This document shows, one piece after another, positions 9,046 through 17,890 of a stretch of DNA of 64,000 nt (its first letter is position 1; every line of letters starts with the position of its first letter). The stretch spans positions 496,001-560,000 of the forward strand of contig NZ_QWDC01000003.1 in NCBI RefSeq assembly GCF_003432115.1, read 5' to 3'. The stretch is from Mucilaginibacter conchicola (GTDB lineage Bacteria > Bacteroidota > Bacteroidia > Sphingobacteriales > Sphingobacteriaceae). The notes below the pieces were generated by a model. It did no database searches. It worked only from the letters and a program-made list of their open reading frames with translations, and was not told the DNA's origin. The translations under genes were made by a program, and so were the position numbers.

Positions 9046-9612
9046 ATGCATGCCGAAGAAAAACTTAAACAGCATTTCTTAAAACAGATAGCCCTTACCG
9101 ATGAGGAGTTTGCGTACGTGTACTCGCACTTTAAGCCTCATTCGTTCAAAAAAGGGCAAACCATCATCTCGGCAGGCGATGATGTGGATGCAGAGTATTT
9201 CATCGTTTCCGGCTGCACCAAATCTTTTTATGTTAACGATGATCTGAAAATGTTCATTCTTCAGTTTGCCATGCCCAACTGGTGGGCATCAGACTACAAC
9301 GCTTTGTACTACCACGTAAAAGCCACCGTAAGTGTTGATTGCATTACCGATACCGAAGTGCTTGCCCTCAGCAGCGACGACCGCGAGAAACTTTGTAAGG
9401 AGATCCATCAGGTTGAACATTTCTTTAGGTGGAGAACTTACCGCGGCTTTGTAGCTGCCCAAAACCGCCTGCTTTCGTTCATGAATAACGATGCCAAAGG
9501 TCGCTATCAGGCTCTCATGAAACTCTATCCCGAGCTGTATAACCTGGTACCCAAGCAACTCATTGCCGCCTATCTCGGTGTATCAAGAGAAACTTTAAGC
9601 AGGTTAGGATAA
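9046..9612 (+). CDS. Crp/Fnr-family transcriptional regulator
   Basis: The 188-aa protein has an N-terminal cNMP-binding-like barrel (about 15-120) and a C-terminal HTH whose recognition helix reads SRETLSRLG. The R-E-T-x-x-R pattern matches residues that contact TGTGA in E. coli CRP, consistent with the two palindromes at 8028 and 8065. It is 80 nt downstream of the PEP mutase-family gene. The HTH ends abruptly after the helix, which is common for short Bacteroidota members. Effector unknown. Confidence 0.88.
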   Translation: MHAEEKLKQHFLKQIALTDEEFAYVYSHFKPHSFKKGQTIISAGDDVDAEYFIVSGCTKSFYVNDDLKMFILQFAMPNWWASDYNALYYHVKATVSVDCITDTEVLALSSDDREKLCKEIHQVEHFFRWRTYRGFVAAQNRLLSFMNNDAKGRYQALMKLYPELYNLVPKQLIAAYLGVSRETLSRLG

Positions 9613-9621
9613 ATATTTTAT

Positions 9622-10167
9622 TTACAGATTTTTAATATCATCAGCTATAATTTTCAGATGAGCTTTAAACATGTGCCCGCCGTTCTCAAATTCGCGAAAG
9701 GCTGCATGCGGGATCTTGTTTCTGTAAACCGACATTTGTTCAAACTGCACTTCTTCATCGTCCTTACAGTGATAGAAAAAATACGGTACATCTTCCGGTA
9801 GTTTTCGGGCGAAATTATCGTTTAATTTCAGGCCTTGTTTCCAATCTTCAGCACCGCTCCAAAACGGTGTAGCCAGCAAAAAAGTAGCCGAAGGCTTTTT
9901 AGTGACCTCATTCTCCGAAAGATATTTCAACAGCATAGATGCACCTAAAGAATGTGCCACTATTACAAACGGATTTTGCATCGCATGCATTTCTTTTTCT
10001 ATCTGTTTCAGCCATCCAAAATCAGGAGCAGATTCATCTGATCTCAATTCGGGATATGCGATCTTGAAATCACTGCTTAACTCATTTTGCAAATCATCGA
10101 CTAATTTCTTGTCGGGATTGTACCCATCATCGCCGCCGCCTTGTATAAACAGGATATGCTTCATCAT
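9622..10167 (-). CDS. Alpha/beta hydrolase (RBBP9/YdeN-like serine hydrolase)
   Basis: The 181-aa protein begins with a beta strand and FIQGGG, then carries the nucleophile elbow AHSLGAS (Ser73), an acidic residue in YHCKDDEEV and a C-terminal GGHMF histidine, completing a Ser-Asp-His triad. The length is typical of small RBBP9/YdeN hydrolases, usually esterases of unknown substrate. No signal peptide is seen, so it is probably cytosolic. It converges on the Crp/Fnr gene with a 9-nt gap. Confidence 0.87.
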   Translation of the reverse strand: MMKHILFIQGGGDDGYNPDKKLVDDLQNELSSDFKIAYPELRSDESAPDFGWLKQIEKEMHAMQNPFVIVAHSLGASMLLKYLSENEVTKKPSATFLLATPFWSGAEDWKQGLKLNDNFARKLPEDVPYFFYHCKDDEEVQFEQMSVYRNKIPHAAFREFENGGHMFKAHLKIIADDIKNL

Positions 10168-10219
10168 AATTACAGGTTATGGATAATTAGCTACAATAAG
10201 CGAGCCTTAATGATAAAGC

Positions 10220-11302
10220 CTACTTATGCAGTTTTTTAGGCCGCACAATTGTGTTGGGGTATAACTTCAGTAAAGCCTCAGCCTCTGCTTTGGTAATTTG
10301 CGATACGCTGCCATGCCGTGCATCTTCAGGCAAGGAGATGTCAGTTTCTATCGTCCAATGGAATAGGTCGAGTGAGGATGATATACCGTAGCAGTCGGCC
10401 ATGGGGTAATCATAGAGGAGTAGCCAACCTTTTTTAATTGGATCGGGCATTACGCTTGGACCTTCGGTAATGGTGGGTACCAGTTGGCCTTTGTTCAGCG
10501 GGCCTTCGTAAACGGTGTAAGGACCTTCTAATTTTTTGGATGTCGCCAGGCGGATGGCGCGTCGTTCTCCGTATTCGGCACCAAACATTTCTTCTTTATG
10601 GAACAGATAATAAGTATCATCCTGTTTAATCAGCGTACCATCAATAACCGAATAATTTGGAGCGAATAATTCCTTTGCCGGTGTAAATGTTTTCCAGTCG
10701 GTAGTTTGGCAGTACCATAACCGGCTCTTCTTCCAGCCGGCATCCTCAAAACTTGATGACCAGAGCAGGGTATAGGTTTGGGTATCCTTGTCGTAGAAAT
10801 ACTCAGGTGCCCAAATATTACGCGCCATTTGTCCGGCCTCGTTACGAACATCATTCATTAAATGCGGGAAACTTTCTGTTTTCCAGTGGATCAGGTCGGG
10901 AGAGGTGGCGTAGATACAAGTTGGGCCAAATTGCTTGCGTGCTGCTGTATCACCATCGCCGCCGGTGGCTACCAGTCGCCAAAGGCCATCCGGGCCGCGT
11001 TGAATGAACTGGTCGCGCATTTTCTGGTCCCAAATGGGTTGGTTATTGTTCAGGGGTGTCCAGTGCCGGCCATCGGTTGAGAGGGCAATATGCAGGCGCT
11101 CATCATTCATGGGGTTGGGCAGGGACACTTCAATGATCTTGCCCGTTTTATCTATCTCTACCCGTGTTGGGTAGCGCTGGCGGAAATACGTAAGCAGCCA
11201 TACCGGCTTGTTGCCAATGGTAAAAGATGCATCTTTCTTAACAGCCTGGCCGTTGCCCTGCTGCATCGAGATCATCAGGAAAAAGCACATTAAATATCTC
11301 AT
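10220..11302 (-). CDS. Exported glycoside hydrolase, GH43/GH32-like
   Basis: The 360-aa protein has a signal peptide (about 1-20, cleavage near GNGQA). The rest has five-bladed propeller features: repeated GxHW(T)PL, DGLWRLVATGGDG, IHWKTESFPHL, NIWAPEYFYDKDTQTYTLLWSS, SVIDGTLIKQDDTYYLFHKEE and ITEGPSVM. The WAPE and IDG motifs resemble family 43 arabinanases/xylosidases. It probably trims plant or microbial polysaccharides outside the cytoplasm. No SusC/D pair is nearby, so it does not belong to an obvious utilisation locus. Confidence 0.82.
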   Translation of the reverse strand: MRYLMCFFLMISMQQGNGQAVKKDASFTIGNKPVWLLTYFRQRYPTRVEIDKTGKIIEVSLPNPMNDERLHIALSTDGRHWTPLNNNQPIWDQKMRDQFIQRGPDGLWRLVATGGDGDTAARKQFGPTCIYATSPDLIHWKTESFPHLMNDVRNEAGQMARNIWAPEYFYDKDTQTYTLLWSSSFEDAGWKKSRLWYCQTTDWKTFTPAKELFAPNYSVIDGTLIKQDDTYYLFHKEEMFGAEYGERRAIRLATSKKLEGPYTVYEGPLNKGQLVPTITEGPSVMPDPIKKGWLLLYDYPMADCYGISSSLDLFHWTIETDISLPEDARHGSVSQITKAEAEALLKLYPNTIVRPKKLHK

Positions 11303-11356
11303 AGGTAATTGGTGTAGTGCGCCCGCAATATAAACGCGATGGGTTTTAAAAGCAAG

Positions 11357-14300
11357 TTATTGGAAATTACGCCCCTTGTGCAGCACGTTGGCCACCGGTT
11401 TTTCGCGCTGTACAGGTGGGATGGTTTTATCCCTACCGGATAGTGAGATCTCCGGAAATTCTTCTTCCTTCTCTGTCAGTTTACTCAACAGGTTGTTGAG
11501 GTTAAAGCAGCGCCGCACCACAATGTGGATCACTTCGCCCTCAATTTGCACCTTGCCTTCAACCATTAGCAGGCGGGCCTGCAGTATCTCGCGACGGTAT
11601 TTATCAAACACTTTTTCCCATACTACGAGGTTGGTAAAACCCGTCTCATCTTTTATGGTGATGAACAGCACACCTTTGGCCGTGCCCGGCCTTTGCCTTA
11701 CAGTGATAATGCCTGCCGTTTTAAGCAGGTCGCCGTTTTTGAGTTCTTTTATTTTGGCGGTAGGGGTAACGCCCAGCATATCCAACTGGTAACGTACAAA
11801 ACTTACAGGATGCGCCTTGAGCGATAAACCGGTAATGGCAATATCCTGTACCACATGCTCAGAAGGGCGCATCAACGGCAGGCTTATCTGTGCTTCTTTT
11901 GTACTCTCTGATGGCTGATCGTTGAACAAAGCAATCGGTTTATCATTCAGTGCGGCTATCTCCCACAGGGCCTGACGCCGGTTTAAGTTAAGCGAACCAA
12001 ATGCATCTGCATCGGCTAAAGCTTTAATGGCATCGGTTGGCAAGCCCGTATTGCTTAGCTGACTGATGGTTTTATATCCCATGCCACGCCGGGCGGTAAG
12101 CACATCCATATCTTGTGCAGATAAACCCTTTACCTGTCTGAAACCCAAACGTAAAGCATGGTAATTGCCATCCATTTCTTCAAGTATATTATCCCACTCA
12201 GAGTAGTTCACATCCACCGGCCTTACCATAACGCCATGCTCGCGGGCATCATCCACGATCTCGGCAGGCTGGTAAAAACCCATCGGCTGACTGTTGAGCA
12301 GAGCCGCTGCAAATACATCGGGATAAAAGCATTTTAGCCAGGATGATATGTACACCAAATGCGCAAACGAAGCCGCATGGCTCTCGGGGAAGCCATAGCT
12401 GCCAAAGCCTTCTAACTGTTTAAATACACGGCGCGCAAAATCTTCTTCGTAGCCTTTCTGCATCATGCCGCTCACCAATTTATCACGAAAAGCACTTACC
12501 TGTCCTTTAGCTTTAAAAGTGGCCATACTACGGCGTAATTGATCAGCCTCAGCAGGCTTAAATCCTGCTGCGACAATAGCAATTTCCATGGCCTGCTCCT
12601 GGAAAAGTGGGACGCCTTTGGTACGACTTAGCACCTCTCTTAGTTCTTCTTTGGGATACTCTTCTTCATCAATTCCGTCCCGCCTGCGCAAATAAGGGTG
12701 CACCATGTCACCCTGAATAGGGCCTGGGCGAACGATAGCTACCTCGATCACCAGGTCATAAAACACACGAGGCCTTAGTCTCGGTAACATAGACATTTGC
12801 GCACGGCTCTCTATCTGGAAAACGCCCAAAGTATCGGCTTTGCAAATCATGTCGTATACTTCGGGTTCATCCTGCGGTACGCTTTCTAACGTGTAGTGCT
12901 TGTGGTAATGCAATTGCAGCATATCAAAAGCCTTGCGGATGCAGGTGAGCATTCCCAGGGCCAGTACATCTACTTTCAGGATGCCTAAGGCTTCCAGGTC
13001 GTCCTTGTCCCATTCCAGTTGGGTGCGGTTTTCCATACGGGCGTTCATCACGGGGCATATATCTGAGAGTTTGTTTTGGGTGATGACAAAGCCACCCGTA
13101 TGCTGCCCCAGTTGCCGCGGAAACCCCATCAGCTGACTGGTGAGTTCCAACACCTTGGCAATATGCGGGTCATCGGGGTTAATGCCCTGGGCAATGAGGC
13201 GGTCGCGGTCAAAACCTTCATCGGCCCAGCTCCAGATGGTACCGCCGAGGCGTTTGATGGTATCTTCGGATAGCCCCATAGCCTTGCCCACATCGCGCAG
13301 GGCACCTTTGTGGCGTTCCTGGGTTACGGTAGCTACGATGGCGGCATGTTCGCGGCCGTAGGTATCGTAGATCCACTGCATGATCTCCTCGCGGCGTTCG
13401 TGCTCAAAATCAACATCCACATCGGGCCATTCCTCGCGCGAGTCGGACATGAAGCGGCTGAACAGCAGTTTTTGTTTCATGGGGTTCACCGGCGTAATGC
13501 CCAAACAAAAACAAACCGTACAGTTAGCCGCCGAGCCACGGCCCTGGTGCAATATGTTTAGTTCTTCGGCCTTTTGGGTGTACTCGTAGATCCGCAGAAA
13601 ATAGGGGGCCAACTTGCGCCGGGCAAAGAAAGCCAGCTCGAACTCTATCTGGTCTAAGGTCTTCTGGTCGATGCCATCCTTGAACCTTTCACGCGCGCCG
13701 TTCATGGTATGCTCGCGCAGGTGTTCATCAGCGGTGCGGCCATCGGGGCTGCGCCATTCGGGTTCAAGGTATTTCAGTTCATCGAGCGAAAAATCGCAGG
13801 CATCGGCAATTTCCTGGGTACGATGGATGGCATGCCGGTATTGCGCAAAAAGGCGCTCTATCTCTTCAACGGGTTTTAAATAGCGCTCGGCGTTAGCCAG
13901 CAGGCGGAAACCTGCGTTGCTGATGGTGCATTTCTCGCGCACGCAGGTTTGGATATCCTGTAACTCGCGGCGGGCGGCTTCGTGGTAATGCACATCATTG
14001 GTAGCCACCATGGGGATGCCGGTCTGGTAGATGCGGTGAAGGCGCTTCCTGTCGTGCCCGTTATAAAGTCGGCTGGCTGCTATATACAATTCCTGGCCGA
14101 ATATCTTTTTATAGACCGCTACGTTACGTTTAAAATCCTCATCAAAGTCAAAGCTGTCATTCAGTTTCTCGGGTGGGATAACGATGAATTTGATGCCCTT
14201 TTTATGCTCGTAAACGTCGTTCTTATAGATCTCGCATTTGCCTTTCTCGGTACGCAGGTTACCTAACGAGAGCAGGGCGCAAAGCCGCCCCCAGGCCGTA

Positions 14301-14593
14301 ACATCGGTAGGGTAGGCCAGTAAACTTGGTCCATCCATCAGATCTAACCTACAGGCGGGGATAAAGCCAATGCCTTTTATCTTAGCTTTATCACCACTGT
14401 TATCACTTTTTATTTGCTGGTGTGCACGCACAATGCCAGCTACGCTGTTGCGGTCGGTGATGGCAATTTTGGTATAGCCCAGTTCTTTGGCACGCACGGC
14501 AAATTCCTCGGGATGCGAGCCGCCCATCATAAAGGTGAAGTTGCTGGTGATCTGCAACTCGGCATATTTTGTTATTTGTTCTTCTTTGTCCAT
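11357..14593 (-). CDS. dnaE2: Error-prone DNA polymerase III alpha subunit, DnaE2 (ImuC)
   Basis: The 1078-aa protein has an N-terminal PHP domain (YAELQITSNFTFMMGGSHPEEF), the C-family polymerase core with catalytic aspartates in EWPDVDVDFEHERREE, the block VRPGPIQGDMVHPYLRRR, helix-hairpin-helix (GSYGFPESHAASFAHLVY) and a C-terminal OB fold. It lacks the long tau-binding tail of replicative DnaE. It performs mutagenic translesion synthesis with ImuA/ImuB. ATG at 14593 (MDKEEQITKYAEL) is chosen; 26 further upstream codons run into the intergenic repeat and look non-genuine. Confidence 0.96.
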   Translation of the reverse strand: MDKEEQITKYAELQITSNFTFMMGGSHPEEFAVRAKELGYTKIAITDRNSVAGIVRAHQQIKSDNSGDKAKIKGIGFIPACRLDLMDGPSLLAYPTDVTAWGRLCALLSLGNLRTEKGKCEIYKNDVYEHKKGIKFIVIPPEKLNDSFDFDEDFKRNVAVYKKIFGQELYIAASRLYNGHDRKRLHRIYQTGIPMVATNDVHYHEAARRELQDIQTCVREKCTISNAGFRLLANAERYLKPVEEIERLFAQYRHAIHRTQEIADACDFSLDELKYLEPEWRSPDGRTADEHLREHTMNGARERFKDGIDQKTLDQIEFELAFFARRKLAPYFLRIYEYTQKAEELNILHQGRGSAANCTVCFCLGITPVNPMKQKLLFSRFMSDSREEWPDVDVDFEHERREEIMQWIYDTYGREHAAIVATVTQERHKGALRDVGKAMGLSEDTIKRLGGTIWSWADEGFDRDRLIAQGINPDDPHIAKVLELTSQLMGFPRQLGQHTGGFVITQNKLSDICPVMNARMENRTQLEWDKDDLEALGILKVDVLALGMLTCIRKAFDMLQLHYHKHYTLESVPQDEPEVYDMICKADTLGVFQIESRAQMSMLPRLRPRVFYDLVIEVAIVRPGPIQGDMVHPYLRRRDGIDEEEYPKEELREVLSRTKGVPLFQEQAMEIAIVAAGFKPAEADQLRRSMATFKAKGQVSAFRDKLVSGMMQKGYEEDFARRVFKQLEGFGSYGFPESHAASFAHLVYISSWLKCFYPDVFAAALLNSQPMGFYQPAEIVDDAREHGVMVRPVDVNYSEWDNILEEMDGNYHALRLGFRQVKGLSAQDMDVLTARRGMGYKTISQLSNTGLPTDAIKALADADAFGSLNLNRRQALWEIAALNDKPIALFNDQPSESTKEAQISLPLMRPSEHVVQDIAITGLSLKAHPVSFVRYQLDMLGVTPTAKIKELKNGDLLKTAGIITVRQRPGTAKGVLFITIKDETGFTNLVVWEKVFDKYRREILQARLLMVEGKVQIEGEVIHIVVRRCFNLNNLLSKLTEKEEEFPEISLSGRDKTIPPVQREKPVANVLHKGRNFQ

Positions 14594-14648
14594 GCCAATT
14601 GTCCTTTTAGCAGTTTTGGGGCTAAAGCCCGCTTTTAATGTTCTACAT

Positions 14649-14825
14649 CCGTCCCATGAATGGGACGGCAATGAAATAAAGCACGAAGTCTATCATTGCC
14701 GTTGGCTTCAGCCAACGGATTGTAGCGGGTTTTAAATATAATTGCCGCTTTTATACCGTCCCATGAATGGGACGGCAATGAAATAAAGCGCTATGACTAT
14801 CATTTCCGTTGGCTTCAGCCAACGG
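14649..14825. repeat. Two direct copies of a 70-bp double-hairpin element
   Basis: Copy 1 is 14649-14718 and copy 2 is 14756-14825 (period 107 bp). Each begins with the palindrome CCGTCCCATGAATGGGACGG and ends with CCGTTGGCTTCAGCCAACGG, separated by an AT-rich spacer that is similar but not identical. It fills most of the 249-nt gap between imuB and dnaE2. It resembles REP-type palindromic elements. A smaller GGGCT-AA-AGCCC hairpin lies just inside the dnaE2 side, near 14616-14630. Confidence 0.85.
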
Positions 14826-14842
14826 AACGCCGGCAATTCTCC

Positions 14843-16351
14843 TTATGCAAAAAAGCCATGCAGGTACCAGCGCGTACCCTCACCTTCGTGGTGGCCCGAA
14901 CGGAATACCCAGTAGCGGCCGCCTTTCTCGTCCTCAATCATGTAATAATCGCGGTGGTTGTGCCTTTCGGGATGCTGCCACCATTCGGGTTCAATGCGTT
15001 CGGCATCGTCGGCTTTTTTGATGATATGCTTTTTGCCTTTCCATATAAAATGCCTGGGCGGTTCATCGGGTAACAAGGCCATCACTTCTATCCGTTGCGG
15101 GTACTTGAGCAATAACGAAGGTCGCGGCCTGCCGTTGTTCCAGTCCATATCCGGTTGCTCGGCAAGGGACAAGGCGGGTTTTAACGAGCGTTCAGGCCAG
15201 TAGCTTGCCTGGGGCAGGTAGCGGTGAATGTTTTGTGCACCTATCTTGTTACCCACGCGATCTAATAAACCTGCCAAAGCATCGGTAGATTCATCTGAGC
15301 CTTCGGCCAGCCAAAGGTTTTCTTGCTTGTGTTCCACTTCCTCAACCTTAAAAGCATCAAGGGTAAATAACTCAATACCCAGAGCCGGCTCAATACCGGG
15401 AATCTTGAGCGCGAAGAGTTTGAGCAGGTGTGCGGCATTGTTTGAAGGTTTATTGGTGCCGATGACGGCTTCTATGACCTTACCATCTACCCGGTAGCCC
15501 TTTAAAACAGCTTTGCGCAAACCCATGCCTTCGGCAGTAAGGCGTTCACAAAGCATATCCAGCAGGTCTTTAATGCGCATTTCGATCACTTCAGCCGTGC
15601 GGATGGGTTCCAGGAAAGGCAGGCGAACATGATAAGGCTCAACCGGGTGGATGTATTGCAGCGGTTCATCAACATTACCCAAAGCCTGGTGTAGTCTTAG
15701 TAGAAAATTATTACCGAAGCGGCGACGCAGCGCAGAGCGTTCGTGTCCGATGATCTGTTTAATATTGAAGAAACCCAGTTTATAAAGCAGGTCTATCGTC
15801 TCAGGCTCTATCCGCAAAGCTTCGGGCGGTAGCGGGAGTAGGGCGTTTTGATGTTCGTGCGTTTCAATAATAGGTTTGTGCTTGCCGTAGCGGGCAATGG
15901 CCCAGGCAAGGCCAACGGTATCTGCCATGGCCCCGCGCACGTCATAACCTTTAGCCAGCAGCGTTTTTACCAGCGACTTCAGATAATCGTGCTCGCTTCC
16001 CCACAGGTGGGTGCAGCCGGAAATGTCCAGGATCAGCCCGTCGCCGTCTATCGAAATAAGGGGCGAGTAGCGGATACACCATGCGGCGGCTTTTTTGAGT
16101 ATCTCCTCGGCTTTGCCTGGCTCTGCATTTAATACCTGAAGGCCGGGCACCACAGCGCGGGCATCGGCAGCTGCCATGCCGGTGCTGATGCCGTATTGTT
16201 CGGTGAGGCGATTGGTGGCTTTAACAATCAGGCGGTTCTTCTCGGGCGCTACCAGCACAAAGGGCACATCCTTCAGTTCCGGTTGCCGGAGCGTAAGCCA
16301 ATCCGTCAGTAAATGGCGAAACCAAAGTGAAACATAACGCCTGCTCATCAT
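14843..16351 (-). CDS. imuB: ImuB, Y-family polymerase-like mutasome hub
   Basis: The 502-aa protein has a Y-family polymerase fold: an N-terminal YVSLWFRHLLTDWL strand-helix, GMAAADARAV, RYSPLISIDGDGLILDISG and HhH around LGFFNIKQIIGHERSALRRRFG. The catalytic SxDE motif is replaced by SIDGDG, so it is probably catalytically dead, as known for ImuB. The C-terminal region (about 350-502) is long and probably binds the clamp and partners. Its ATG overlaps the imuA stop by one base (TAATG), implying translational coupling. Confidence 0.94.
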   Translation of the reverse strand: MMSRRYVSLWFRHLLTDWLTLRQPELKDVPFVLVAPEKNRLIVKATNRLTEQYGISTGMAAADARAVVPGLQVLNAEPGKAEEILKKAAAWCIRYSPLISIDGDGLILDISGCTHLWGSEHDYLKSLVKTLLAKGYDVRGAMADTVGLAWAIARYGKHKPIIETHEHQNALLPLPPEALRIEPETIDLLYKLGFFNIKQIIGHERSALRRRFGNNFLLRLHQALGNVDEPLQYIHPVEPYHVRLPFLEPIRTAEVIEMRIKDLLDMLCERLTAEGMGLRKAVLKGYRVDGKVIEAVIGTNKPSNNAAHLLKLFALKIPGIEPALGIELFTLDAFKVEEVEHKQENLWLAEGSDESTDALAGLLDRVGNKIGAQNIHRYLPQASYWPERSLKPALSLAEQPDMDWNNGRPRPSLLLKYPQRIEVMALLPDEPPRHFIWKGKKHIIKKADDAERIEPEWWQHPERHNHRDYYMIEDEKGGRYWVFRSGHHEGEGTRWYLHGFFA

Positions 16352-17088
16352 TAACCAACCTGTAATTGTACATCTGTGTATTGTGTTTCCAAATCCTGCT
16401 CAGCGGCCCAGGTAAAGCCGTGGTTGCTCCAGCTTAATTGCCATGTGCCGGGCAAGCCGTTGCGTACACGTAGTAACTCCACCTGCCATCGCGGAAAACC
16501 TACGCCGGGCAAGTCGCCTTCTGTTTGGCTGGGCAGGGGATTAACCTGCCAGCGAGCCACGCAGGTGGTGGTACTTAGCTTGCGCATATCGCTGCGCAAA
16601 ACAAAGCCGGTAACCTTGCTGGTCTCAACTACCAGTTGCAACCTGCGCGATTGTGCAAAGCTCAGTTCGTTCACCTCGGCAATAACGGCGGCAACGCCTT
16701 CGCATTTCAGGGCTTCTTCCATTACCCAAAGGGTATCGCGTTCGCGCTGGGTATCAATAAATACCAGGCGGTGTGCAGCCACCCCAAAATGATGTGCTGA
16801 TGGCGGGAAAAACTTTCTGCCGGTGCTTATCCAGATACAAGCACCGTTGTTTTTCATCAGTACAGATAATATCCCCATCATTAAACCGCTGGTGGCGGCT
16901 GCCTGCTCTTTTTCGGCACAAAGCATCTCGTGGATGTTGCCGGTGGGGAATATCCCGTTAGGGAAAGCATCCTCAATAGGGCCCAGGCCAATACCTTTTT
17001 TTTCGGCAGCAGAGGGTGGGGCAAAACCCTGCCAGCCCAGGATGTCCTTCTGCAAACGTTTAATGATATTTTGGCGGGCCTCTGTCAT
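16351..17088 (-). CDS. imuA: ImuA, RecA-like accessory protein of translesion cassette
   Basis: The 245-aa protein resembles the RecA/SulA-like ImuA family: GNIHEMLCAEKEQAAATSGLM sits where RecA has its ATP site, but no intact Walker A GxxxxGKT is present, followed by IWISTGRKFFPPSAHHFG. It is first in the order imuA-imuB-dnaE2. In characterised bacteria the cassette is induced by DNA damage; no clear LexA-type palindrome could be found upstream here. Confidence 0.88.
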   Translation of the reverse strand: MTEARQNIIKRLQKDILGWQGFAPPSAAEKKGIGLGPIEDAFPNGIFPTGNIHEMLCAEKEQAAATSGLMMGILSVLMKNNGACIWISTGRKFFPPSAHHFGVAAHRLVFIDTQRERDTLWVMEEALKCEGVAAVIAEVNELSFAQSRRLQLVVETSKVTGFVLRSDMRKLSTTTCVARWQVNPLPSQTEGDLPGVGFPRWQVELLRVRNGLPGTWQLSWSNHGFTWAAEQDLETQYTDVQLQVG

Positions 17089-17096
17089 GATATTTA

Positions 17097-17104
17097 CAAA
17101 GGTA
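17097..17104 (-). promoter_or_regulatory. -7 element of imuA
   Basis: TACCTTTG on the minus strand ends 8 nt before the imuA ATG and matches TAnnTTTG. A TTG box at the usual spacing is not seen. Confidence 0.4.
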
Positions 17105-17155
17105 AAATTGCTAATATTTTTAGTATTTATAAAGAATTATTTTCATTTTTGTTTG

Positions 17156-17431
17156 ATGACGATGAAAAGTATTACGCTTGAAAGGGAAGCCCGTGCCTGG
17201 CTAAAGCGCCGCAACGGTGCCGATGAGGTGATAAACATAGTGCCGGCCATAGAAGAATACCAGGCGGTAAAAACGTATCATTTATATACGGCATACGAAG
17301 TACAGCCCGAATTTTTAGGCAGTATTTTGTTTGATGCTGATAATAACTGGATCTACAATGGTAACGACCTGAGCATTAATGAGCAGGAGCAAATGGCTGC
17401 TTTTATAATTAATTACCAGGAAAGACTGTAG
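17156..17431 (+). CDS. Small hypothetical protein
   Basis: The 91-aa protein begins MTMKSITLEREARAWLKRRN; an ATG two codons downstream is equally possible. It is soluble and acidic with no signal peptide, and I do not recognise a family. The frame is open far upstream, but that part is antisense to imuA. It is divergent from imuA with 67 nt between the starts, so shared damage-linked expression is possible but unproven. Confidence 0.65.
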   Translation: MTMKSITLEREARAWLKRRNGADEVINIVPAIEEYQAVKTYHLYTAYEVQPEFLGSILFDADNNWIYNGNDLSINEQEQMAAFIINYQERL

Positions 17432-17490
17432 AGTTGTTGAAATAGCGGGAAATGTTAAGTACCTTGTTAATGCTTAACACAATGATAATA

Positions 17491-17520
17491 TTGAATTAAT
17501 GTTATCTTACTGTAGCTTTG
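17491..17520 (+). promoter_or_regulatory. Bacteroidota-type promoter of the H1-like gene
   Basis: TTG at 17491-17493, a 19-nt spacer and TAGCTTTG at 17513-17520 match the consensus exactly. The predicted transcription start is about 25 nt upstream of the ATG at 17552. Confidence 0.7.
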
Positions 17521-17551
17521 TTTCAGATAATCAAACAGATACTACTCATAT

Positions 17552-17884
17552 ATGAAGGACAAACTTAAACCCCTGATCAAAGAAGCTAAGAAAACCGCGC
17601 AACGTGCTATACATCAGCACTTAGTAGTTCAACTAAAAGAAATTACTTTAAAGTTTAGTGAGGGCTCAAAAAAACTTGATAAAAAGATTGATAAAGAAGC
17701 TAAAAAACTTGCCCGCAAGTTTGCCAAGGATATCAAGATAGATAAAGAAGCTTTATTAAAAGATAACACGGTTGCTAAAACTCCTGAAGCGGCATCAGCA
17801 CCAAAAGCACCTGCTGCTCCAAAAGCCGAAGCACCGGCTAAACCAGCTGCAAAAAAGGCGGCTGCAAAACCAACCGCCGAATAA
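17552..17884 (+). CDS. Lysine/alanine-rich histone H1-like protein
   Basis: The 110-aa protein has an amphipathic Lys-rich helical N-terminal half (about 1-75, KKLDKKIDKEAKKLARKFAK) and a disordered tail of Ala/Pro/Lys (APKAPAAPKAEAPAKPAAKK). This composition resembles eukaryotic H1 tails and bacterial H1-like proteins that bind DNA. It could instead be a structural or envelope protein. It has a strong consensus promoter and is monocistronic, converging on a response regulator with a 6-nt gap. Confidence 0.7.
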   Translation: MKDKLKPLIKEAKKTAQRAIHQHLVVQLKEITLKFSEGSKKLDKKIDKEAKKLARKFAKDIKIDKEALLKDNTVAKTPEAASAPKAPAAPKAEAPAKPAAKKAAAKPTAE

Positions 17885-17890
17885 TTATTA

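Noticed and set aside
14594..14671. 26-codon N-terminal extension of DnaE2
   Set aside because: These codons extend into the repeat region and have no similarity to the DnaE2 N-terminus.
16823..17155. Long N-terminal extension of the small 91-aa protein
   Set aside because: It is antisense to imuA and reads as translated shadow sequence.
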